DNA of 64,000 nucleotides from Luidia sarsii (GCA_949987565.1 OX465117.1:4588621-4652620), one strand, 5' to 3'. Shown: positions 24,001 to 58,400, numbered from the stretch's first letter. Notes: generated by a model not told the origin, from the sequence alone. Numbers and translations: made by a program.

Positions 24001-26725
24001 CGGTGACATCATTATCAAGCCAGCAGATAAAGGGTCAGCCGTAGTAATCATGGATCGCCAAAAATATATTGATGAAGCCAATCGCCAACTCAACAATCCC
24101 CAGCATTAAAAATGTCTGGACTCTAACCCCACTGGCAAATTTTCAGAGCAAATTCAGGAAGTTTTGGATGACATGCGATCACGTGATCATTTGAGTAAAA
24201 AAGCTCACAGATTTCTATCACCGATCAATTGTAGAACTGCCAGATTCTACCTTCTCCCGAAAACTCACAAGGCCAACAACCCAGGCAGACCCATCATCTC
24301 TGGCAATGGTTCACCTACGGAACACATATCTCTTTTCATTGACTCTTTTCTCAAACCCTTGGTTCCCCAAATCCCCTCATACGTCCATGACAATCCCGAC
24401 TTTCTGCGAAAGTTGGAAAGTGTCAAGGATCAAATTCCTGCCACTGCCATAATTGGTACTATTGACGTCTCCTCTCTATAAACTAACATCCCCCAGGAAG
24501 AAGGCATTCAAGCTTGCTCCTCGGCCCTGGCCAAGGGAAAACAGTCTTCTCCACCCATCTCCGACATAACCACCCTCATGAGGCTAGTGCTGGCCAAGAA
24601 TAATTTCTCCTTTCTTGGCAAGCACTATCTTCAAGTGCATGGCACTGCCATGGGCACGCGCATGGCTCCTTCCTTTGCATGCCTCTTCAAGGGTGACCTT
24701 GAGGAACGCATGCTCAGTGAGGCTCCATGCCGTCCCTGGATTTGGTGGAGATACATAGATGACGTGTTCTTCATTTGGACTAGGGACGGTAGCAGCTTGA
24801 ATGCTTTCTTTGACCACATCAATTCCTACCATAGGACTATCAAATTCACATGGGAGCAGTCTCTCCAGCAGACACACTTTCTGGACGTCACCGTCCGGAA
24901 AGACCTCAATACACTCACTATTGACTTGTATTCTAAGCCCACCGACACTCATCAATATCTCCATTCCTCCAGTTGTCACCCTAGACACTGTAAGACTGGT
25001 ATAGCTTACAGCCAGGCCCTCAGATTGAGGCGCATATGTTCAAATGAGTCTGACTTTCGACGCCATACACGTGTATTGGCCAGTAACTTGGTTGCTAGAG
25101 GCTATAGTTCTCGCCTAGTGAAGAACTACATTGCTAAAACAAAAGCCACCAGGTCCCAAGGGCAAGCCCAAGGTTCTCTTAGTTACTTCCTACCACCCTT
25201 CTCTTCCTCCTCTCACTAAGATAACTAAGGAAAACCACCAAATTCTCCACACTTCAGATCGTCTGGCTGAAGCCATTCCTAATTTGCCTGTTTTGGCTTT
25301 CAGGCGCCCCCGTAACCTGCTTGACTTAATTGTCCGAGCAGAGGTACCCCCTTTGGACTCTTCCCCTCCAACCAAATTTGGTACATTTAAGTGTACCTCG
25401 AAATGCATTGCTTGCAAGACACATGTCAAGGAAATAGACTCTTTCAATGGTCATTATTCTGGAACTACCCACACGACCTATGGCTCTATCACGTGCACTA
25501 CCTCAAACATCATATACCTCATCTCTTGTAGAGTTTGTAATATTCAGTATGTTGGTGAGACCAAAAACACCCTCAAAAAACGGATCTATGGCCATAGGTC
25601 TACTATCAAAACTGGTTAAATGGACACCCCTGTTGGGTATCACTTCAATCTCCCTGATCATTAGATATCAGATACGAGTGTACTGGGCTTGGTCACCGTA
25701 GTAATGCTGTCCGTCTTAGCCGTGAGAAAATGTGGATGAAGCGTCTTCGGACTATTCAACCACATGGTCTCAACATCCAGGAGGGTAATGACTAACACCA
25801 TGCAGCTTTCTGATAATCCTTCTTTTGTGTTCAGTCCTTCACACTTCTCTCTTTGATCTTTCCCCCTTTTGTCACTAATCCCTACCCTACTCCTTGCCCT
25901 TCTCTTTGATCTTTCCCCCTCCTCTCACTAATCCCTACCCCACCGCTTGCCCTTCCCTTTGATCTCTCCCTACCAGCTTCACTCTTTGTCCTTTGTTTCT
26001 CATCCGTGTCGTATTCACTCTTCCCAACCTTCCTCCGTGTCTATGTATCTGTTTTGTCCTTGTCACTCTGCCTTTGAGAAAGGTCCTGCTAGGATCGAAA
26101 CGTCAGGCCCACTAAAGATAAGATTATTTCGTGATGGCATAAAAAATGGATGTTTCGATCCTTGCCGAGCGTTTCCGCAGAATGAAAGGAACATAAGCAT
26201 ATTATATACAGAGGAAGACAGGGCGTAATAATACGATGCATTGTATAGACACAGGAGAGACGAAGGAGGAAAGGTGATAGACTGATCAGGGTGAGATCAA
26301 AGAGAAATATAAGGAATATCAAGCAGTAGGGAAGGGATTAAAGGAGGAAAGCTGGTAGACAGATCATGAAGTCATGAAAAGGAATATCAAGCAGTGGGGA
26401 AGGGATTAAAGGTGGAAAGCTGGTAGACAGATCACGGAGTGATTACAAGGAATATCAAGCAATAGCTATTTTAAATCTATAATTATGGTTCTGATGTTTT
26501 GATTCTACCAGAACCTTCCTCAAAGGAGGGGATCCTCTTTCCGGCCTTTGCTAAAACAAAGAAGATGATTTACAATTGTTACAAGGCATTTCAACAAAAG
26601 ATGAACGTCTATAGGAGGTACCGGATTACAATGGTATCGAGCGAAACTGAACACGTCTTACCTGTCATTTCCCTGATGAACAGAGCCAGGGCGACAAGGA
26701 GGAAGGTGTCCACAAATACGGCCAT
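18049..26725 (-). CDS. Secreted F5/8 type C (discoidin) domain protein, copy C
   Basis: Five exons on the minus strand, phases agreeing: 26662-26725, 22939-23157, 22501-22638, 22109-22320, 18049-18195 (TAA stop), 780 nt, 259 residues. Exon 1 signal peptide [20 protein letters not shown]. Exon 2 is nearly identical to copy B (one Q/K change seen). Exons 3-5 form the discoidin domain: [52 protein letters not shown] and LRIVPTEW...MRFEVLGC. Intron 1 carries a Penelope-like element, a MITE-like insertion and minisatellite units; intron 4 carries a 3.7-kb composite insertion. No coding lesion was found, so I call it potentially functional. Its closest relative is copy A, with which it shares flanks on both sides. 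Confidence 0.88.
18286..18462 (-). repeat. Left inverted arm (Penelope-like terminal repeat)
   Basis: This is the reverse complement of 21769-21945 over 177 bp with only about 3-4 mismatches. It contains a hammerhead-like core on the minus strand: CTGAAGA (18361-18367), a short self-pairing segment, and GAAAC (18337-18341) followed by GTT. Confidence 0.9.
18463..18756 (-). pseudogene. Penelope-like element C-terminal fragment
   Basis: On the minus strand the translation contains [20 protein letters not shown] and then [18 protein letters not shown]. This is the conserved tail that follows the GIY-YIG endonuclease in many Penelope-like elements. No RT precedes it, so only the 3' end is kept. 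Confidence 0.8.
18835..19045. repeat. TACATG/ACGTGT microsatellite
   Basis: A self-complementary simple repeat (GTACATGTACATG and GTACACGTAC variants) of about 200 bp inside the composite insertion. Short runs of the same repeat recur at about 59435-59455 and 59985-60040. Confidence 0.9.
19399..19982. repeat. Foldback repeat with TAGTCCGAGTAACTTGGAC ends
   Basis: The segment 19511-19735 is repeated inverted at about 19760-19982. The outer ends read TAGTCCGAGTAACTTAGACC and GTCCAAGTTACTCGGACTA. Inner blocks such as GGTTTCATGGGTGTTTTCGG and GATTCTCA are also mirrored. An extra left-end copy starts at 19399. The short element at 55649-55840 has the same ends, so this is a family. Confidence 0.88.
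20071..20491. repeat. Second foldback repeat
   Basis: Arms about 20071-20222 and 20322-20491 are inverted copies. The shared inner edge is AAGGCGGCCATCTTGGATTT against AAATCCAAGATGGCCGCCTT, and the outer edge is CCGTCTTACG against CGTAGGACGG. The ~100-bp centre is different in each half. It sits right beside the first foldback. Confidence 0.85.
21420..21768 (+). pseudogene. Penelope-like GIY-YIG endonuclease fragment
   Basis: The plus-strand frame holds [20 protein letters not shown], then [20 protein letters not shown]. This is the linker and the start of a GIY-YIG nuclease with its Cys pair (PCGEC), as in Penelope-like elements, where it makes the nick for integration. The domain stops at about 21768, exactly where the 177-bp right arm begins, so its second half is missing. 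Confidence 0.82.
21769..21945 (+). repeat. Right inverted arm (Penelope-like terminal repeat)
   Basis: Inverted partner of 18286-18462. Its hammerhead-like core differs from the left arm: CTAAAGA in place of CTGAAGA (21864-21870), but GAAAC (21890-21894) followed by GTC. Confidence 0.9.
23258..23636. mobile_element. MITE-like insertion with ~27-bp terminal inverted repeats
   Basis: Left end CGGTGTCATGCCAAATAGTG, right end (reverse complement) CGGTGTCCTGCCAAAAAGTG. The inverted similarity goes deeper: GATCGCTGATTGG on the left and CCAATCAGCGATC on the right. The equivalent place in copy A (TTCCATCTTGGCAGAGC) and copy B (TTCCATCCAGGCAGAGC) is empty, so insertion happened after the genes were duplicated. 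No transposase is encoded. Confidence 0.85.
23455..23550. repeat. Telomere-like CCCTAA repeats inside the MITE
   Basis: Degenerate runs of CCTAACCCTAACCC and CCTAATCCTAACCC type fill the centre of the MITE-like element. They are interspersed with CCAAAC variants. Confidence 0.88.
23940..26150 (+). mobile_element. Penelope-like retroelement, 5'-truncated, in intron 1 of copy C
   Basis: The coding blocks run in order: [20 protein letters not shown] (near 24020), [20 protein letters not shown] (near 24250), TIDVSSL then [22 protein letters not shown], the catalytic [11 protein letters not shown] (near 24745-24780), [20 protein letters not shown], and a GIY-YIG nuclease with [20 protein letters not shown] (25530-25600). 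The protein tail is [19 protein letters not shown] before a stop near 25795. In-frame stops (24106, 24479) and frameshifts (near 25150, 25617) break it. The 3' tail is pyrimidine-rich and ends near a hammerhead-like fold (26070-26108). Copy A shows the uninterrupted intron near 5220-5260, so the insertion is younger than the A/C duplication. Confidence 0.9.
26160..26470. repeat. Minisatellite units in intron 1 of copy C
   Basis: Four or so units of the same ~68-bp repeat found in introns of copies A and B (GGTGATAGACTGATCAGGG, AAGCTGGTAGACAGATCA, GGAATATCAAGCAGT). Confidence 0.85.
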
Positions 26726-26846
26726 TGCGGTGACGGTTACTTTGCAGGCTGAGCACGGAGGAGAGCGGGAAAGGAACGTCCAAGCCAAACGCCGATGCTC
26801 CCACCAAGTCTGACCACGGAATGATGCCCTCTCCCTTGAGCTGGCG

Positions 26847-26854
26847 CTTATATA
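26847..26854 (-). promoter_or_regulatory. TATA box of copy C
   Basis: Minus-strand TATATAAG about 122 bp upstream of the ATG at 26725, in the block conserved with copies A and B. Confidence 0.78.
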
Positions 26855-26889
26855 GAAGGGACCACGGCGGGCGAGGCATTGCGTCACCG

Positions 26890-28300
26890 AAGCCTAATTA
26901 AGGACTCAAGGTCTACTCAGCGTTCGTGACAGGCCGTGGAACGATTTTAGTTTAGGGTAATCCTCTGATTTCTGACGAGTCGTGCAGTGCCAACCGTTCA
27001 ATATCTATGCGAATGGCTGCATCCCATTTCCTTTCAGAAATGATGAATCGAAACAAGATACGCCTATTCACCCTCAAATCAACTTTTATAAACGATGTCG
27101 TGAATTTGTTTTATTTACTCCCCTACTACTGTGCAATGGAACTCTCCAGCCATCAAATATAATTCTTGTTTTCTTTTGATTTGGCTCGCAACCCAACAAA
27201 ACACAAGAACCTGCCTTTGTTGTTTGGTATTGGCATGGTAACGCGGCAGCGGGCCCTAGACTTGACGGGTAACGGTTGTTGATATTGTAAACACCGCATC
27301 GCTTGTCTTGTGGAGCGCGTATTTCTGATAACAAATCCGCTATTAGTGGGATTCATTATGACATGAACGCGGTAAACGCGCACCGCTCAAGGATAATTTG
27401 ATGCAGGATCGTTTTACAGTTTGTGAACAGTTAGGCCTATATAATAAATGGAAATACAACGACACATTTTTTAGGTAGCCATCCATCAGATATTCGTACA
27501 TTATCTTTTCTGGTAATGGTCAATTGATAGTATTTGGCGAAATACACATCAAAATATTTGTCTTTATTGGTAGAAGGTGCGACACGCAAAGTCATGAATT
27601 TGAATTCAAATGATGAAGTCTACGTCACTAAGTAAACTAATAACGGGAGCCGTGTTCTCCCAATGCTGGCTCCAGTGATCGTGACGACGTTTAAATTCCG
27701 TCGCTGTAATTATAGGAGTTTTAAGTTTAAAGCTAAATGCGTACCGCTGATATAGAGAGTAAGGCGATGACAATAGCAACTGCGTGAACGCAAAACCGTG
27801 AGAAAATACTTTCCATAGAACATGTGATAACGTGGAAAATAAGACTGAACATGTCTACAAATATCATCAGCGATTCCATAAAATGTTTTAACATTAATTT
27901 TGTGCTGAGTAGAATGCATTTGAGTGAGGGTTTACCCTACTCGATGTAACCATTTTATCTAGGATGCAACGCAGTACACGCCGCTCTAGAGATTGGAATC
28001 CACCGCACGACCTTGACCAGCTCGGTGGTCATTAGTGTGTAAGGCGTCTGGAATCCTGCCCGCGCTGCCAGTGTGTTTTCAGCAGGCAATAGGACAAACC
28101 ACTGAGCATGGTAAACCCTCACTGGATTACAATTAGTTGGTTTCAGACATCTTGCATGCCACTCAATGGGCTATTTGTTTTATCTTGACAAGGCAAACCA
28201 TCACGTAGGTTCACCGCTGTAAGGATCGCTCACATCGACCGGCCATTGTATTGACTTTCCAGTGCTCGAGTAAACAATTAAGAGATTTTCATTTAATTTT
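26890..28300. other. Upstream region of copy C, no gene seen
   Basis: The first ~500 bp match the upstream regions of copies A and B (AGGACTCAAGGTCTACTCAG, GACAGGCCGTGGAACG, GGTATTGGCATGGTAACGC). The remainder is AT-rich spacer with no recognised feature. Confidence 0.6.
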
Positions 28301-28620
28301 ACTTGGAAAAAAAATCTGCTCTATCATTCTTAATTATCTCAAGGTCTCTGCCTGCAGTAGCGTGCTGGATAATACCACTGCCAAACCTTGCCGTGTCTGA
28401 GCTCACCGGCTGCGGCCAGAAATAACACACAGGTCTATGGGAAGTGCTACGAGCTATCTCTCTACGGCTAGCCTCCAGGCAGTGACCTCGAACATGACCT
28501 TTGGCCGCCTTCATGGTCGTGAGCATCGCCTTCACGAGCTGTGTGAGACCAAGGACCATGAAGACAACTCGTGAACATTCCCAGACTACCATCATTCAAA
28601 ACGAGGTACTCGCTATAACT
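28300..28620 (-). repeat. Inverted third copy of the 9.35/10.28-kb repeat
   Basis: Reverse complement of the block containing CAGCTCGTGAAGGCGATGCT and TGACCTTTGGCCGCC. It marks how far upstream of copy C the original duplication extended (about 1.8 kb). Confidence 0.82.
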
Positions 28621-28884
28621 ATAAGAAGCGCATTTCTTTGTAACGCGTAAAGGTATGGAAAGAGTTGAGGACACACAGAGGGATGCTGTTTTCTATTCGC
28701 CACGCATTGCGAAATATTGAGTTTGACGGTTAATAGGCCTATGTAATGTGCTTTAAAGTTTCTATGGGAAGAAAATTTTGATTTGAGTGTAAGGGGCCAA
28801 AGGGTGTTTCTCGGTGACGCGCACCGATACACGATAATTAATTTTGGAATTCCTCTAATTAAAAAATAAAATAAAATAAAACTA

Positions 28885-29100
28885 ATGTCAGTGCATTTTT
28901 TAGAAAGATTTTCACCATCGACTGAACTTGTATTTGATTCTGAAGAAAAGAAGACTGGTGGAGAGACGTGTCGGCCAGCCTCGTTTACACACTGTGTTCG
29001 TGAAATAGAAGACTGGCGCCGATCTATTCGGGAAAGGAGGAGCATTCTGGCTGCCCATGAGGAAGAGAACAGCGCCCCGATAACAACAGGCATGAATTGA
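28885..29100 (+). other. Short open frame, unassigned
   Basis: A 71-codon frame whose second half (REIEDWRRSIRERRSILAAH, then EEENSAPITTGMN and a stop) has protein-like composition. I do not recognise it and there is no partner exon nearby that I can support. It may be a relic exon or chance. Confidence 0.2.
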
Positions 29101-29109
29101 GTTGATTAA

Positions 29110-31611
29110 AAACACATGAAATCAGACGGAAACACACATGTGACGTTGGATCTAGGGATATAGTGCACGAATGAACATATTTATTGCCAAATGGGTTTTT
29201 GAATGTTTAGTCTTCATTTTGCCTTTAAGTGGTGTGTGGAAACCATGCTCTGCCCAGTACTCTGGTTTGTCGTTTCTTCTTCAACCTTGGTTTTGCAAAA
29301 CGGGTCCACAATAGCAAGAATCTAACAAAAATCTACTGAACACTTAATGGGACACAAACATCACTACCGCAATGACTTTAAAAAACAGTATGCATATTAT
29401 TACATTGTAATGGGAGTAGATTCCAATAATTAAAGGAAGTCCTGAAGTCTAAATTTCTACTATCCAATATATTCTATAAATACACTGATTTATATATTTG
29501 AAGTATGAAATAAAAGCATAAACAGTTTCTGTTGATCATGTGTGTGTTTTTTTGACCCCCAAAAAATGCCCCCCCCCCTGCGTTGCAGTTTGGGTTGTAG
29601 TTCAAATTCCCAGAGGTCAACAGAGACGCAGGAAAAAGGTCTGGCGAAATGACGTCTGGGCACCAGACAAGGCCGCAGCGCCTATACAGCACCGTGTACC
29701 GCGTAAATCTTTCAGCGCTATCGTCGTATATACATATTTATTGCGACACGCGATGCACAAGGCATACACGAACGGACGACACAAGAAGTGGTCGTACAGT
29801 TTGGCCACGCGACACGGATCGCGGCAATTAAGCCTAAACCCATACTCGACTTTGTGAGGTAAAACATGAAAACCACTTTCAGCTTTATCACTTAGATAAT
29901 ATTTTACAATATTCACCGGACTCGGAGTCCCGTCCCGTTTACGTTACGAGTTCAGTCCGTACATGCCTTATGTCCAGCATAGGTTTGCCTGACGAGTAAC
30001 GTTACTCATGGCCGGGTGCCTTGCGATTAAGCAAAAAAACAAAGATCAAACTTACCCTGATATTTTCGCGTTTGGCGATCGGTTGGAAACAATTGAAGAC
30101 TTACACAAACCTTGGTAGTTTAACTACACGTAGTAGCAGCACACCAAGTTGGCATGACCAAAAACTGTGGTTTGGGGCCAAAAAGTCACGGAGTTCGTTC
30201 ACCTACTTTTGTTCACAAACATAATGGCTTTTGGCACGTTGAGCAATGCATCAAGGCAAACATGTGCCTCGATGTATTTCATGCCCCCGCGGAGAATTAT
30301 GCTAATTAGGGTAAAAATCCACCGGCGGAGTTGCCTGTAAACTCGTTTTTCTCGTACTCTTTAAAGAAACCAAACATCAAATCACACAAAATATCATTCA
30401 CTATTTCCTACTTTATAGGTTTATACATAAAGAATGCGAACTAACTCCTAGTTCATGCTGCCCTTAAAATAACAATTATCTGAGTACAGAAAACAAAAAA
30501 TCACTAGTACAATACTGGTACGTTACCTGTGCACCAAAAATCTATAAAAAATGTATGTTATTAATAATTGAAAGTTAATTAACAAAAAGTAGAAATTCTT
30601 TTAAATCTAGTAGTAGAAAATGTAAAAGTTGAAATTCTTCTAAATTTCACGTAAACTCGTATTTCGATATTTCTTTAAATTGCCAACACGAAAATCAACT
30701 GATAACCAATTCCCTATCGTTTAGCGACATCAAAGCAAATGATTATAGTTACTGTACATAGAAATTTGCATTATACGTAATTATTTAAAAACAAAGAGAT
30801 TTTTTTATGAAGTTAGAAATTACAAACTATACATGAAGAATATGTTTCTATTCAATGTCTACCTCTGATTTTTGTTCCCGTCTTTAAACAAATCATATCT
30901 CAAAATGACTTAGTACAAAACAAGGGAAATCTGTACAATCTATCTTTTTCAAATCGACCACTTGATATGAAAAAGATAACCTGCATTTTTAAGAATTCTT
31001 GAAAAGTCAACAAACAAAATCCACTGGTAGTTAATTTCTCATCGTCCAGTGATCGATATTACAGCAATTTATTACATAATTACACAGGAAAACCCATTTG
31101 ACGTATATATTAATAAAATATAAAACAGTTCCAATTATCAATTCCAAACGATACATCAAGAATTGTCTCTCTTTAATCTATACTGCTGAATGTTTCAATC
31201 CTAAAAAAATAGGTTATAATGACTCAGTTTAACAGGGAAATGATTATCTAGAATCTATCTTATAGGGATAACTATGCAATGCAAAATGCGTATATGTATA
31301 TGTATGATGTATCGTGCGTTTTGATATAGTTTAAGGCAAACATTAACTTGGATAATTTTGGTCAAGAAAAGCTTATAATTGAAACATTCTGTTAGTAAAA
31401 ATCGGTCAAATGCTCCGAGCAGATAAGAACATATTTTGTGCAAACAATTGCACTGTGTTGGAGTAAATGCAGACACAAGTCTATTTTGCGTGCAATGTTA
31501 GTTCGTTGTTTTAGTTAGTACTCTAATGGTTTCCTCCTTGATTCTCTTAATTCCTTAATCTACCTAAACGTATAGCAACTGCAGTCAGGATGGAGTAGCT
31601 TTTACTGGATC
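29110..31611. other. Intergenic spacer, nothing recognised
   Basis: AT-rich DNA between the upstream region of copy C and the 3' end of the receptor kinase. There is a C-rich run at about 29568-29580. I see no exon, RNA gene or mobile element that I can support. Confidence 0.5.
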
Positions 31612-54008
<22,397 letters not shown>

Positions 54009-55486
54009 TTTATTGGGTTTTGTTTATCCGATGACTGCACCTCCTCTTGTGATAGTCGAAGCGAAATGGAGTTGAGGGACTTCAAGTGAATTTAGTTAAT
54101 ATGCATCACAATGTATTTCCTGGTTGAGGTCACGCACCCACTGTGTAAACTATTCTACGAGTCACGACATACTGATGTAATGTTTACCACTTCACGCATC
54201 AGCAACCTATAACCATTATTGAACCTGAACAATACTGAACATTTACGAGCGGGACTCTCTGCATAAACCTGTACAATTATACATTCAAAACAGTCTCAGC
54301 ATGACATTGAATAAGCTGGCACAGTCAATGTTACATTATTTGTGCCCATGTCACATGAGACGATTTTCAGGCAGTGTCAGGAGATCAGCATTACCAGCAA
54401 AGGGATTGCTTGAAAACCACTCTTTACATTTTGGAGAAGATCACCTTTCTACAGTCCAGACAGCGTTTTCAGGCGATTTCCGTTTTCTAACCACTCAAAT
54501 TGCTTGCGATCAACAAGGGGATACTTGTTTATGGGCTGATTTTGTTTTGTATTGGCGACCATCTTTTTTCGATCAAGGCGACGAATTCAAGTACAAATAT
54601 AGATTCAACTATAATCAACTATAGTAGTGCACTTTACATCTATATTTTTTTCGAAATTAGAATATAAAATAACCACTTTAGTCTACATTAAATACCCTCA
54701 GCATTCGACATTATCAAAGCGGGGAAAAAATATAGAAAATTAGATGGATCTACGTGTACATTCTTTCTATACAGGCCCTGTACAACATTGGTAAAAGTCA
54801 CAAGATTGCCACAGTTTGTGGGTTAAACCATTACACTTTCCAAAAGAAATCCTGCGAAGGTGTTTTTTTTTTTCAAATGGTACTCTGAGAAACTCGAATG
54901 AGGCAAAACAAACCTTCATAATTTTCGCACCGTTCTGCAGTGTAAGGAATAGTTTAAAAAAAATAAACTATTTGTCAATGTTTGACTGAAGATTTCTCGA
55001 GAAGTACAGCATCCTAGACCGTAAGATTTCAACATGAGCATTCTATCATGACCTTCTACAAACTGTCGGACTGTGTAAACTAGAAGGAAATCTGTGGACA
55101 TTAATGTTTTTCGATCTCCCCAATGTTGTATTGCCCGTGCACCTGTTGCACTTTAAAGTAGAGGGCGCTTTTACAGTTGTCATGTGTATCATAAAAGCCG
55201 GAAGAAAATGTAAATATTCGAGTTAGCTGAGCAGTTCACACCAGGAACCGTGTGGAAAAGGAGACTTCAGAACATGTACTCAACCCTCCATAGGCGGCAC
55301 TTGTGTAAAGTCAGTACGGGCTCCTATAATTGGTGTGTACATGATAAGACTTTGGCAGGTTGTGAGAGCGGACCAAGCATGCAGTGTTGCTGATGGAGGA
55401 ATAAGAGCATCTCGCAGGACTGCAGGTAGCCTGGTGTTGACTGCGCCTACACTCGTACACATGTACACGCGCTAAGAAGACTCTTC
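54009..55486. promoter_or_regulatory. Shared intergenic region of two head-to-head receptor genes
   Basis: Only 1478 bp separate the two divergent start codons. A CATAAAAG element at about 55188 could serve the plus-strand gene. I see no coding sequence. The minus gene has no convincing TATA close to its ATG. A bidirectional promoter is an inference from the arrangement. Confidence 0.45.
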
Positions 55487-58400
55487 ATGAGAGCAATGGC
55501 GTGCTCCACGCATGCGAGCTGCATAACTCAGACGCAACTCCTTCTCTTTTTCATGGTTTTCTGTGGAGAGGGTAAGTGAATGTGCTCGTCCTATCCATCA
55601 AACGTTGTAAAACTAGTAAAAGTTCATACAACTAGTGACTACAATGAATAGTCCGAGTAACTTGGACAATTACAATCGCCCCTTTTTTCTATTCTGAGGG
55701 AGTCGGGCGATAGTAGGGTCCAAGGAATCCCGCTTGGAAACCCGATAAATTAACTTAATATGTGTTCGACTCCATGACTATCGCACGACTCCCTCATTTT
55801 TTTAAAAGGGCGATTGTAAGGGTCCAAGTTACTCTGACTACAATACATTCATACAACTACAAGCCAACAAATGAACAGACAGTCATTAGAAGGAAAGCCC
55901 TGACACACATGACAGAGGAAGGACAAAATAAAAGGGAGTGGGAAGCAGATGCAAATGTGAATTGAAGTGAGGCGAGAGCAAACTTCAAAGGGGGAAAAAA
56001 CAAAAGGGTGGGGAGAATCAAAGGGACAGGAGGGAGGTGGGACAGGTAAGATGAAAACAAAGAGGGATTTATGAAGTGAGGATTAGTCATTCCCTGCCTG
56101 GATATTAAGGCCATGGGATAGGATAGTGCAGAGATGCTTAATCCAGTTTTTCCCTGCTGAGGCGGACAGCATCTTTCAGATGGCTAAGAGACTCTCTGAT
56201 GCCATTTACAGACATATCAATAATGGAATAATTAGGGAGATTGAAGTGATGACCTACAGGGGGCCGGGTATCTACCATACTCGCTTGGTGTTGATGGTAG
56301 AATTTGACAATAGAGTCGTTTCTTGAAGCTGTTTCTTGTTTTATCGACATATTGAACATGTTGAGTTTTTGATGTCTTATTACATGAATGTGTTCATGTA
56401 GTTTCAGATGTATTCAGCAGGGTTCAGTGCATAGGGTCTATTCCTTTTGTTTTTATCACCCTCACAATTTCACAATTGTTTAAAAGTATCACATGTATAT
56501 GTGTAATTATGCAATATCTACGTACCGGTACATTGTACATGTATCTGTACGTATCCATTTCGTGTTTACAGTAAAAACTGTTTATGTTGATAACAATCAA
56601 ACTAATGGCACCCTTTCACATTTCTACTCAGTTTACAGTCAAGACCCTATAGGCACAGTGACCGTTGAAGTTGAAGCTGGTGAATGTTTTGAAGGGTCCA
56701 TGAAAGTGTTGACATGTCGGTATACCTGGATATCTCCATGTCCTGACTTACCTGGTGGTACTACGTGTACTTTGAGAGGGATACAATGGCTGAAAGGATC
56801 ATATTCCATCGGGTATCTTGATCATGAGAATGCAGACAGTGTTGAATACTATGGGGAATATGACGACCCTAATTACGTCATATCAAGCACGGACATCAGT
56901 ACAGGATGTGATCTTACCATTCAGAATGTAATACAGACTGACAGTGGTGATTACGTATGTGTAATCTATACACATAACCCTGCCTCACAAACAGACAACA
57001 GTCAGGCTACATTGACTGTACGCGTCCGTGGTAAGTGTGAATGTTAATTCAACATATTAATGTAGTGTAGTATTATAGTGCTCAGTTATATCTGTAGGTG
57101 TGGTGTTCATTGAGGCAGTGAGTCTTGGGTGCCTAGCCTGATATATTCAATAAATACACGTTATATGTGTACCGCTGTGGCGGACTCAGATGGCCATCGG
57201 ACTCAACTGTCCGCATTACCAAATAAGGTAGTATGATTATGATGTCATCCCATATGCCTGCGCACAGCGATCAAATTCAATGCATGTTTTTGACTGGATT
57301 GAGATGTCCGGCCAAGCAGCCTGTGCTACAAGTACAACTGTCATGGCGGCGCCCACGTGCAGTACGCGTGTAGATCGCTTCAGAGAGCATCATGACTTTC
57401 GCGAGCCAATTTCGAAGCTGGTAAATTTCATAAGATTTTCCCTAGATTTTTCTCATTTAGTTTTTTTATGTCTGCATCAGTTGGGCAAGCAATTAATTCA
57501 TAGTTTTTATCTTTCGGAATTAGCTAGTACTTCTTTGTTCACAATGACGTTTTCTTGGATTCATGCTTGTCCCTACATCCCATCAATTAAGTTTAGTACA
57601 TTCGAAGATCTAGATTTGTTTTAAAGAAATCTAATCGATTCATCATTGTTGATATTACAATGTTATAAATCCACCCGTCAGCCTGTTGATACCTTGACAA
57701 GTACGTGCTGACGTGTCCGTGTGGGTAGCCAGGACATCTGAATCCGGCGGACATATCACTATGAACATGTAAACCGTGAAAAATGTCATTTCGCCATGAA
57801 ACTAAAAAGTCACTGCGATTTCACAGTGCATTTTACAGTGAATTCACCGTGAATATCTAGGGTGGCAAGCTCCAGCCTTGAGGGGTTGCTTATTAAATTA
57901 TCAGTACCACCAGCCCCCATAGAGGTACTGTATGGTGTCCTTGTAACTGTCACTCCCAGATACTTCTAAACTGCCTCTAGCCATTTACCACCAGGAATAT
58001 GGCCTTGGAGACCACTGGTGAAAACAACTTGAAAATGACTTGCTAACTGTGCACAATGAAATAGGGCTGAAAAACATGGTGAATTTTCTTTTCACAGCTA
58101 AATGTCATTTTAACCCCATTTTCACGGTTTAGATGTTCATAGTGTTAGCGCTACAACCGATCGGATTTACCCACTAAAACTCTGTTTGGAAACAATCGCA
58201 TTTCAACATCCAGTTATAGGCAGCAATGTTTACCCGCCTGGCTGCACAGCTTGCGTAACAGGTTATAATGTGTGTGTATCACGCGTTTTATGCATTTAAG
58301 GAACAGGCCGCACTGCATGGATGTGGGGCAGAGTGCATGACCTTTTCAAAAACCAAAAAATAAAACCAAACCGGTTTTAACTGAGCATTTGCTGTTAAAC

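Noticed and set aside
26070..26108. Canonical hammerhead ribozyme at the end of the intact-looking Penelope-like element
   Set aside because: The stems are right, but the invariant CTGANGA core is not present (TTGAGAA), so I list it only as a hammerhead-like fold.
28885..29100. A 71-codon gene
   Set aside because: The composition is protein-like in part, but there is no family match, no partner exon and no conserved counterpart in the window; kept only as an unassigned frame.
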